Assembly: GCA_017549665.1 (NCBI GenBank)
Contig: JAFYUD010000051.1
Span: forward strand, 1-12,413
Length of the DNA: 12,413 bases
Reading direction: 5' to 3'
Source: Clostridia bacterium
GTDB lineage: Bacteria > Bacillota_A > Clostridia > Oscillospirales > Acutalibacteraceae
Shown here in pieces: positions 1 to 5,962 of the stretch. Position 1 is the first letter of the stretch, and each line of letters opens with the position of its first letter. A model generated the notes under the pieces. It had not been told where the DNA came from, did not search any database, and was given only the letters and a program-made list of their open reading frames with translations. Made by a program: the position numbers and the translations under genes.

Positions 1-1354
1 ATGGCGTATAAAGACAACTGATTTCCTTGATGCTGATACAAGCGAAATGAGATGCAGAATGTGGTACAGAAACGGTGAAGGCTCACCCATGGTTGTGTTC
101 AATCCTCATTCATTCCCCGTAAAGTCTTTCGGGCAGTTCGGTGATCAGGGTGTTTCAAAGGTGCTTGATTCAAATGGTAATGAAGTGCCTCTTCAGAAGG
201 TACGTGCACCTTACACAGACGGTGACCATGTTCAGAAAACGATTTTTGAAGCAGAGGTTCCTGCATACGGTTATTCGGTATATTATCTTTATCATCGTAA
301 TGATGACGAAGCTGAAAGGGTATACGCAACAGACCTTGTCGCAACAGAAAATACTCTTGAAAACAGCAGGGTAAAAATCGAATTCGATAAAAATACAGGT
401 GCTGTTTCATCATATATTCTCAAGGACGGAAATGTTCAGTTTGCAAAGGGACTTCTCGGTAAGGCAGTTGTCTGTGACGACGAAGCAAACGATACATGGG
501 GTCACAAGATTTATGATTACAATATCGATATAGGAAGCTTTGCAGACGGTACACTTGAGCTTGTGGAATCAGGCCCCATGAGAGCAACCGTAAAATCAAC
601 TGTTACTTACGGTAATTCCGTACTTAAGAGATATTATTCACTTTATGCATCAAGTGAAAAGCTTACAGTCAGAACAGTGCTTGATTTTGACGAACAGTAC
701 AAGTCCGTCAAGCTTTCATTCCCTGCAGATGTTAAAGACAATACAGTTACATATTCAATGCCCTACGGATTCATTTCAAAGAAAGCAAACGGTCAGGAAG
801 AGCCTTGTCACGCATGGTGCGATGTGATTGAGGAAAGCGGAAAAGGTCTTGCACTGCTTAATACAAGCAAATACAGCTTCTGCGCAATGGACAATGACCT
901 TCGTATGATGATTGCAAGAGGTTGTGCATATCTTGACCATTACGGACAGCACAGCCGTGACGGCGAAATGGAATTCCTTGACAAGGGTCAGCAGGAATTT
1001 ACTTATGAAATTGTGCCTCACACAGAGAAGATAAATTCTGCATTGTTCAGAATGTCCGAGGTGCTCAACAATCCTCTGCAGACACATCAGGAAACACACC
1101 ACGACGGTACACTTCCTCAGAGTTATTCAGCAATTGATGTTGATAAGGAAAATATCGTTGTAACTGCAATTAAAAAGGCGGAGGATGCTGACGGAATCAT
1201 AATGCGTCTTGTTGAAACAGACGGCAGAGAAACCGAGGCAACAGTTGATTTTACTGCAATGAACAGCAGATTCACACTTTCTTTCGCTCCGCAGGAAATC
1301 AAAACGGTCAGAATTGCGGACGGAAATGTTTCAGAATGTCTTATAACTGAATAA
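1..1354 (+). CDS. Alpha-mannosidase, GH38 family, C-terminal part (gene cut by left edge)
   Basis: The reading frame is open from base 2 to the TAA at 1352-1354, giving 450 visible residues; the ATG at 47 is internal and not the start. The visible part matches the beta-rich C-terminal half of family GH38 retaining alpha-mannosidases. It has a VVFNPHSFP block (about 92-118) that opens the beta region. It also has the ENSRVKIEFDKNTGAVSSY segment (about 359-415), typical of the 'LEN..v.v.fd..tG.i.s' signature, and a late VVTAIKKAEDADGIIMRLVE stretch (about 1156-1215) characteristic of the family's last domain. The catalytic N-terminal domain with the nucleophile Asp lies outside the window, so activity cannot be judged. 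These enzymes trim alpha-mannosides from imported oligosaccharides. No terminator is visible in the 28 bp before the next gene, so transcription probably continues into the macrodomain gene. Confidence 0.9.
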   Translation, partial: WRIKTTDFLDADTSEMRCRMWYRNGEGSPMVVFNPHSFPVKSFGQFGDQGVSKVLDSNGNEVPLQKVRAPYTDGDHVQKTIFEAEVPAYGYSVYYLYHRNDDEAERVYATDLVATENTLENSRVKIEFDKNTGAVSSYILKDGNVQFAKGLLGKAVVCDDEANDTWGHKIYDYNIDIGSFADGTLELVESGPMRATVKSTVTYGNSVLKRYYSLYASSEKLTVRTVLDFDEQYKSVKLSFPADVKDNTVTYSMPYGFISKKANGQEEPCHAWCDVIEESGKGLALLNTSKYSFCAMDNDLRMMIARGCAYLDHYGQHSRDGEMEFLDKGQQEFTYEIVPHTEKINSALFRMSEVLNNPLQTHQETHHDGTLPQSYSAIDVDKENIVVTAIKKAEDADGIIMRLVETDGRETEATVDFTAMNSRFTLSFAPQEIKTVRIADGNVSECLITE

Positions 1355-1382
1355 ATAAAGTTTTTTATGGCAGGTGAATTTT

Positions 1383-2378
1383 ATGCCGCTTCAGATAATC
1401 CGTCAGGATATTACAAGAATAGAATGTGATGCCATTGTCAATCCGTCAAATGAAATGCTTCTGCCCACGGGCGGTACAGATTTTTCAATCCATGAAGCTG
1501 CAGGCCCCGGATTGCTTGACTGTTGTCTCAGGCTCGGCGGCTGCCCCACCGGTGAAGCAAAAATAACACCTGCATTCGGTCTTCCGTGCAGGTATGTTAT
1601 TCATACAGCAGGTCCTGTCTGGGAAAACGGAAATTCGGGTGAAGAAGAAAAGCTTATTTCGTGTTATAACAACTGTCTTTTGCTTGCAAAGGAAAACGGT
1701 TGCGGAGCTGTTGCGTTTCCTCTTATTTCTTCGGGACTTTACGGCTTTCCTAAGGATAAGGTCATGAAAATTGCAATCAGCACAATAAGCTCATTTCTCT
1801 TTGATAATGAAATGACGGTTTATCTTGTTGTTTTTGATAAACAGTCGTATGAGCTGAGTGAGAAGCTTTTTTCGGGCATTGAATCGTACATTGACGATAA
1901 TTACGTTGATGAGCATTCAGATTTTTATATTGAAAACACGGCTGTTTTTACGGAATGTATGCCCATGCAGAGCGCATATATCCCTGAATTTTCAGAGAAA
2001 AAGAAGCAGTCAATTGAGGATTTTATCACCCTTGACGAGTCCTTTGCCGAAAAGCTTATAAAGATTATTGACGCAAAGGGAATCAGTGACGTTGCGTGCT
2101 ATAAGAAGGCAAACGTCAGCAAGCAGACGTGGCACAAGCTTATGACAGATAAATTTTACAGACCGAATAAGAAAACGGCTGTATCCTTTGCAATCGCTCT
2201 CGAGCTGAGTCTTTCTGAAACTCAGGAGCTGCTTGAAAGTCTCGGATTTGTCCTTTCTGACAGCAGCCTGTCTGACGTTATTATAAAGTATTGTCTCGAA
2301 AATGAGATATATGATGTTTTTGAAATCGATTCGATTCTTTTCAGATATGATCAGGAAACACTTTTTTCAACAATTTAA
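1383..2378 (+). CDS. Macrodomain protein fused to a C-terminal HTH-like domain
   Basis: 331 residues. The ATG at 1383 is chosen because AGGTGA (1372-1377) lies 5 nt upstream; the longer GTG start at 1374 would sit inside that ribosome site. Residues 1-165 or so form a macrodomain, which binds ADP-ribose and in some members removes ADP-ribose from proteins or deacetylates O-acetyl-ADP-ribose. Visible motifs are QDITRIECDAIVNPSNEML (8-26), GGTDFSIHEAAG (30-41, Asp33 in the position of the conserved loop Asp), RYVIHTAGPVW (70-80) and FPLISSGLYGFP (112-123, phosphate loop). After a variable linker, residues 209-325 are helical. They contain a segment (237-290, YKKANVSKQTWHKL and following) that resembles a Cro/C1-type helix-turn-helix, though I cannot prove DNA binding from sequence. 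The fusion suggests an ADP-ribose-responsive regulator; a simple eraser enzyme with a protein-interaction tail is the alternative. It sits directly upstream of an ADP-ribosylglycohydrolase gene. Confidence 0.9.
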   Translation: MPLQIIRQDITRIECDAIVNPSNEMLLPTGGTDFSIHEAAGPGLLDCCLRLGGCPTGEAKITPAFGLPCRYVIHTAGPVWENGNSGEEEKLISCYNNCLLLAKENGCGAVAFPLISSGLYGFPKDKVMKIAISTISSFLFDNEMTVYLVVFDKQSYELSEKLFSGIESYIDDNYVDEHSDFYIENTAVFTECMPMQSAYIPEFSEKKKQSIEDFITLDESFAEKLIKIIDAKGISDVACYKKANVSKQTWHKLMTDKFYRPNKKTAVSFAIALELSLSETQELLESLGFVLSDSSLSDVIIKYCLENEIYDVFEIDSILFRYDQETLFSTI

Positions 2379-2381
2379 AAA

Positions 2382-2398
2382 GTAAATCTCAGATTTAC
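2382..2398. promoter_or_regulatory. 17-bp perfect palindrome, candidate operator
   Basis: GTAAATCTcAGATTTAC has 8-bp arms around a single central base. It lies just after the macrodomain gene stop and overlaps the TTTACC (2394-2399) that could serve as the -35 of the DraG promoter. A one-base centre fits a dimeric DNA-binding protein better than an RNA hairpin. The regulator is unknown; the neighbouring macrodomain-HTH protein is an obvious candidate, but this is inference. Confidence 0.45.
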
Positions 2399-2425
2399 CA
2401 TTAATGCGATTTTCTGTGTTATACT
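2394..2425 (+). promoter_or_regulatory. Probable extended -10 promoter for the DraG-vWA operon
   Basis: TGtTATACT (2417-2425) is an extended -10 element with TATACT at 2420-2425. Possible -35 boxes are TTTACC at 2394 (20-bp spacer) or TTACCA at 2395 (19-bp spacer). Both spacers are long, which the extended -10 could compensate. Transcription would start near 2432, leaving a leader of about 50 nt before the ATG at 2483. Confidence 0.5.
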
Positions 2426-2468
2426 GTGGTTGTAAGGTTGACAAAGACCTTACAGCCACATTTTTTTT
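2425..2468 (+). terminator. Strong intrinsic terminator between macrodomain and DraG genes
   Basis: A 14-bp stem (2425-2438 with 2447-2460, one G-U wobble at 2430/2455) encloses an 8-nt loop and is followed directly by eight T residues (2461-2468). It should end transcripts arriving from the mannosidase and macrodomain genes. The left arm starts on the last base of the -10 of the next promoter, so a transcript initiating near 2432 would lack the lower half of the stem. Such a transcript could form only a 7-bp hairpin set 7 nt back from the T tract, and so should escape termination. Confidence 0.85.
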
Positions 2469-2482
2469 CGGAGGTAAATATT

Positions 2483-3277
2483 ATGACAGGTGCAATTATA
2501 GGAGATATAGCAGGTTCAAGATTTGAGTTTGATAACTACAGAGCAAAGGATTTTGATTTCTTTACATCTGACTGCTTTTTTACAGATGATACAGTTATGA
2601 CACTGGCAGTTGCAAAGGCTCTTAATAAGTATAAAAAAGTGACAGATTATGAGGATTTCAAGAAAACACTTGTAAAATGTATGCACAAAGTGGGTATCTG
2701 TTATCCTGACTGCGGTTACGGCGGCAGATTTTATGTCTGGATAACAGAAAAGAAGACCGAGCCGTATAACAGCTACGGAAACGGCTCAGCCATGAGAGTT
2801 TCACCCGTTGCATGGTATGCATCATCACTTGAAGAAGCAGAAAATCTTGCAAGGGCAACAGCTGAAGTCACGCATAATCATCCTGAAGGTATCAAGGGTG
2901 CAGTTTCCGTTGCAGGTGCGGCATATCTTGCAAAAACAGGTCACTCAATGGATGAAATAAAAGAATATGTATCAGGTTTTTATACTATTGATTTTACTCT
3001 TGATGAAATCAGACCCGTGTACAGCTTCAACGAAACATGTCAGGACTCTGTACCTCAGGCATTTGAAGCGTTTTTCGAGTCTGTCAGCTTTGAGGATGCA
3101 ATAAGAAATGCAGTTTCAATCGGTGGTGACAGTGACACCATTGCCGCAATCACAGGCTCGATTGCAGAGGCATATTACGGAATTGACGAGTCACTCAAAA
3201 TCCGTGCAGCGGCATATCTCGACAGCAGATTAAAGAAAATATACGATGAATTTATATCAAAAACAAAGGAGAAATAA
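2483..3277 (+). CDS. ADP-ribosylglycohydrolase (DraG/ARH family)
   Basis: 264 residues from the ATG at 2483, preceded by CGGAGG (2469-2474). Enzymes of this family use two Mg2+ ions to hydrolyse the N- or O-glycosidic bond between ADP-ribose and a modified side chain or small molecule. The family signatures are all present. They are GAIIGDIAGSRFE (3-15), FTDDTVMT (33-40, first metal-ligand cluster), GNGSAMRVSP (99-108, ADP-ribose loop), HNHPEGIKGA (131-140) and SIGGDSDTIAAITGSIAEAYYG (212-233), where Asp216 and Asp218 form the second metal cluster. No signal peptide is seen, so it is cytosolic. The stop codon is 1 bp from the vWA gene start, implying translational coupling. The natural substrate cannot be deduced, and no ADP-ribosyltransferase is visible nearby. 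Confidence 0.93.
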   Translation: MTGAIIGDIAGSRFEFDNYRAKDFDFFTSDCFFTDDTVMTLAVAKALNKYKKVTDYEDFKKTLVKCMHKVGICYPDCGYGGRFYVWITEKKTEPYNSYGNGSAMRVSPVAWYASSLEEAENLARATAEVTHNHPEGIKGAVSVAGAAYLAKTGHSMDEIKEYVSGFYTIDFTLDEIRPVYSFNETCQDSVPQAFEAFFESVSFEDAIRNAVSIGGDSDTIAAITGSIAEAYYGIDESLKIRAAAYLDSRLKKIYDEFISKTKEK

Positions 3278-3278
3278 T

Positions 3279-3917
3279 ATGCTTACAGAACTTGTATTTA
3301 TCATTGACAAAAGCGGGTCCATGGCAGGACTTGAGGGCGACACAATCGGCAGCTTCAACGCCATGATTGAAAGACAGAAGGCGCAGGAGGGCGAATGCTA
3401 TGTTTCTACGGTATTTTTCAGCAATTTCAGCCATGTTATTCACGACAGAATAAAGCTCGGAGACGTAAGACCGCTTACTGCAAAGGATTATCAGGTCGGC
3501 GGCGGTACGGCGCTTATCGATGCAATCGGCGGTGCGATTCACCACATCGGAAATATTCACAAGTACGCACGCAGAGAGGACGTGCCTGAAAAGACAATAT
3601 TCATCATCGCAACTGACGGAATGGAGAATGCAAGCCGTAATTACACAAGCGACAAGGTAAAGGCAATGATTGAGCGTCAGAAGGAAAAATACGGCTGGGA
3701 ATTTATTTTTATCGGTGCAAATATCGACGCTGTTGAAACAGCGGGCAGATTCGGAATCAGCCCCGAAAGAGCAGTCAATTACAACGCTGATTCAAAGGGC
3801 ACTCAGGTGCTTTATCAGGCTGTTTCGGATGCTGTTTGCTTTGTCAGAAGCAAGGCTCCGCTTACGGATAACTGGCGTAAGGATATTGATGCAGATTATC
3901 AGAAAAGAAAGCGTTGA
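3279..3917 (+). CDS. Small stand-alone von Willebrand factor A (vWA) domain protein
   Basis: 212 residues from the ATG at 3279, with AAGGAG (3266-3271) 7 nt upstream; the in-frame ATG at 3246 lies inside the DraG gene and lacks support. Almost the whole protein is one vWA fold. The metal-ion-dependent adhesion site is intact: DKSGSM (Asp10, Ser12, Ser14), GGGTAL (Thr77) and ATDGMENAS (Asp113). It can therefore be expected to bind a divalent cation and a protein partner. There is no signal peptide or membrane segment, which points to a cytosolic adaptor rather than a surface adhesin. The C-terminus is strongly basic. Cytosolic vWA proteins of this type often act as scaffolds or regulators of ATPases and stress systems. 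Here its tight coupling to DraG suggests a role in ADP-ribose or NAD-linked control, which is inference. Confidence 0.9.
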   Translation: MLTELVFIIDKSGSMAGLEGDTIGSFNAMIERQKAQEGECYVSTVFFSNFSHVIHDRIKLGDVRPLTAKDYQVGGGTALIDAIGGAIHHIGNIHKYARREDVPEKTIFIIATDGMENASRNYTSDKVKAMIERQKEKYGWEFIFIGANIDAVETAGRFGISPERAVNYNADSKGTQVLYQAVSDAVCFVRSKAPLTDNWRKDIDADYQKRKR

Positions 3918-3942
3918 TTTCAGTGTTTTCTGATGATATAAT
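3914..3942 (+). promoter_or_regulatory. Promoter for the GH-D glycosidase and lipoprotein unit
   Basis: TTGATT (3914-3919) and TATAAT (3937-3942) are separated by exactly 17 bp. The -35 overlaps the vWA stop codon (3915-3917). Transcription should start near 3949, about 29 nt before the chosen start codon. No terminator separates this promoter from the vWA gene, so read-through is also likely. Confidence 0.75.
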
Positions 3943-3977
3943 AGAATCACAGAGATTATATCAGAAGGAGAATGCTT

Positions 3978-5486
3978 ATGATTTTTGATCTGAAAAATTT
4001 TACTGCAAAGATAATATGTGACACAGAAGTTTCTGATGCGTCAATCGAAACAAGGATTGACGGAAATGAGCTTGAATTATATATTTCTGCACTTAATGAT
4101 AAACCCCGTTTTGTTGAGCTTAAATGGACATTTGAAACAGGAAAAGAAATGTTTGTGCTCGGTGATGCATGGGAAAGAAGCTACGGTGACCTTGAATTCA
4201 GAAGTCTTTCAGAAAATGACAGACAGATGCCCTGGTATTTTATCGCAACAGATAAGGAAACAAGCTTCTGCTTCGGTGTGAAGACTCAGCCCAATTCATT
4301 TGTAAGCTTCCGTTATGATACAAACGGTATCACTGCCCTTGTTGACTGCCGTAACGGCGGAAACGGCGTACACCTTAACGGCAGAAAGCTCTGTCTTGCC
4401 ACATTCGTACTCTCAGAGTATGATAACGCAGATATTCTTGAATGTCTTAAGGATTACCTGAGAAAAATCTGTATTGCAACAATTCTTCCGAAAGAGAAAA
4501 TCTACGGCGCAAACAACTGGTATTATGCATACGGAAAAAGCAGCTATGAAGAAATTATTGATGATGCAAGGCTTCAGGTTGAAATGTCTGAGGGTATAGA
4601 GAATAAGCCGTTTCAGGTTATTGATGACTGCTGGCAGATCAATTCCTGTGCCGGTCCCTGGCTTCCGAATGAGAAATTCCGTGACATGAAAAAGCTTGCG
4701 GCAGAAATCAAGGAAATCGGTGCAAGACCGGGTATCTGGATGCGTCCTCTCCGCTCTCATGACGATGCGATTACTGATGAAATGAAGATTTCAAGACCTG
4801 ACGGCAAGGAGCGTTATCTTGACCCCACACATCCTTCTTCTCAGGCTTATATCAGAGCTGATATCGAAAGAATAAAGGACTGGGGTTATGAGCTTATAAA
4901 GCACGATTTCACAACTGCAGACCTTTTCGGCTGCTTCGGCGGTGCTGCAGACGGAACAATAACCCGTGAGATGGACTGGAATTTTTACGATAAGACAAAG
5001 ACAAATGCTGAAATCACACTTGATCTTTACAGACTTATCAGAGAAGCGGCAGGGGATATGCTGATTATCGGCTGTAATACAATTTCTCACCTTTGTGCAG
5101 GTCTTGTTGAAATCAACCGTACGGGTGATGATACAAGCGGCAGAGAATGGGAAAGAACGCCGAGAATGGGAGTAAACACACTTGCATTCCGCCTTGCACA
5201 GAATGAGATTTTCTATATGTGTGATGCTGACTGTGTAGGTATTGTGCCTGAGTGTCCCTGGGAGAAAAACAATCAGTGGCTTCATCTTCTTTCTTATTCA
5301 AATACACCTCTTTTCGCATCCTGCAATAATTCTATCAGTGAAGAGATAAAAGAGGACATCAAAACTGCATACAAGGTGTTCAACGATGCTGAGCCTCATG
5401 CTTTCAGACCTATTGATTTCTATGAAACAAAAACTCCCGTGCAGTGGGAAATCGACGGTGAAAAAGTAACATATAACTGGGAATAA
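3978..5486 (+). CDS. Clan GH-D glycosidase, GH36/GH27-like (alpha-galactosidase-related)
   Basis: 502 residues. The ATG at 3978 has AGAAGGAG (3963-3970) 7 nt upstream; the ATG at 3972 would be only 1 nt from it. Residues 1-165 are beta-rich, as in the N-terminal domain of GH36 enzymes. From about 176 a TIM-barrel follows with family landmarks: GANNWYYAYG (177-186), FQVIDDCWQ (212-220), IGARPGIWMRP (247-257), LDPTHP (281-286) and YELIKHDFTT (304-313). Asp310 in the KHDF motif fits the catalytic nucleophile, and Asp384 or Asp385 in RTGDDTSG (381-388) fits the acid/base. It lacks a signal peptide, so it acts on imported sugars. It is shorter than classic 700-residue GH36 alpha-galactosidases, and the exact substrate is uncertain; alpha-galactosides or alpha-N-acetylgalactosaminides are possible. 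Confidence 0.82.
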   Translation: MIFDLKNFTAKIICDTEVSDASIETRIDGNELELYISALNDKPRFVELKWTFETGKEMFVLGDAWERSYGDLEFRSLSENDRQMPWYFIATDKETSFCFGVKTQPNSFVSFRYDTNGITALVDCRNGGNGVHLNGRKLCLATFVLSEYDNADILECLKDYLRKICIATILPKEKIYGANNWYYAYGKSSYEEIIDDARLQVEMSEGIENKPFQVIDDCWQINSCAGPWLPNEKFRDMKKLAAEIKEIGARPGIWMRPLRSHDDAITDEMKISRPDGKERYLDPTHPSSQAYIRADIERIKDWGYELIKHDFTTADLFGCFGGAADGTITREMDWNFYDKTKTNAEITLDLYRLIREAAGDMLIIGCNTISHLCAGLVEINRTGDDTSGREWERTPRMGVNTLAFRLAQNEIFYMCDADCVGIVPECPWEKNNQWLHLLSYSNTPLFASCNNSISEEIKEDIKTAYKVFNDAEPHAFRPIDFYETKTPVQWEIDGEKVTYNWE

Positions 5487-5509
5487 AGACAAAAAAGGAG
5501 TTGGCAATA

Positions 5510-5914
5510 ATGAAAAAAATCGTGGCAATGATACTGTTTCTGTCTCTCTTTACGGTTTTGTTTTCGGGATGCAGGCCTGAAAAAGAGGTTGTATATTTTG
5601 AAGGCGAATCGAACGGCTATTGCAACTACATTTTAGTGTCGATGAAAAGAGAAAATTATGAATTCGGGAAGAAATATTCACCGGCTGATTTTGACGAGGA
5701 GCTGGTCAGGTACGTGGAAATTGGCAATCAGATAGACCGGGAAGAATACGAAAATGAAAAATTTGCAAATTGGCGTCCGAGTCTTTATGTTTACCTGAAG
5801 GAGCCTACTTCTGAGAATTTTGAGAAGGTTTTGGAAAAGGTAATGGAAAATCCCGAGGTTGAGACTGCTTATCATTTGAAGTCAATTCCTATAAATGCAA
5901 TACCTGAAGAATAA
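5510..5914 (+). CDS. Small predicted lipoprotein of unknown function
   Basis: 134 residues from the ATG at 5510, with AAAGGAG (5494-5500) 9 nt upstream; the TTG at 5501 is too close to that site. Residues 1-20 form a signal peptide (Lys2-Lys3, then a hydrophobic run) ending in a lipobox-like LFSG-C with Cys21 as the lipidated residue. Phe rather than Leu at -3 is slightly atypical. The mature part is about 114 residues, acidic and charged. Its last third (FEKVLEKVMENPEVETAYHL, about 104-123) loosely recalls the alpha/beta propeptide or inhibitor fold of secreted proteases, but this resemblance is weak and I assign no function. It follows the GH-D gene by 23 bp with no terminator between, so the two are co-transcribed. 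Confidence 0.8.
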   Translation: MKKIVAMILFLSLFTVLFSGCRPEKEVVYFEGESNGYCNYILVSMKRENYEFGKKYSPADFDEELVRYVEIGNQIDREEYENEKFANWRPSLYVYLKEPTSENFEKVLEKVMENPEVETAYHLKSIPINAIPEE

Positions 5915-5920
5915 ATGAAA

Positions 5921-5954
5921 GAGGCTGTAAAAAACGAAAGTTGTTTACAGCCTC
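5921..5954. terminator. Bidirectional intrinsic terminator between convergent genes
   Basis: A 15-bp stem with one A-G mismatch (5921-5935 with 5940-5954) is capped by a GAAA loop closed by a C-G pair. On the minus strand it is followed by a TTTCATTT tract. On the plus strand the following TTATTGTGTTATTT is a weaker T tract. It lies 6 bp after the lipoprotein stop and 8 bp beyond the end of the opposing gene, so it can serve both. Confidence 0.8.
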
Positions 5955-5962
5955 TTATTGTG

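Noticed and set aside
47..1354. ATG at 47 as the true start of the mannosidase gene
   Set aside because: The same frame is open to base 2 without a stop, no ribosome site precedes 47, and the protein lacks the whole catalytic half of GH38. It is an internal Met.
1355..1382. Independent promoter or terminator between mannosidase and macrodomain genes
   Set aside because: Only 28 bp are available. The TATAAC at 1342-1347 lacks a -35 at proper spacing and no stem is present. Co-transcription is the simpler reading.
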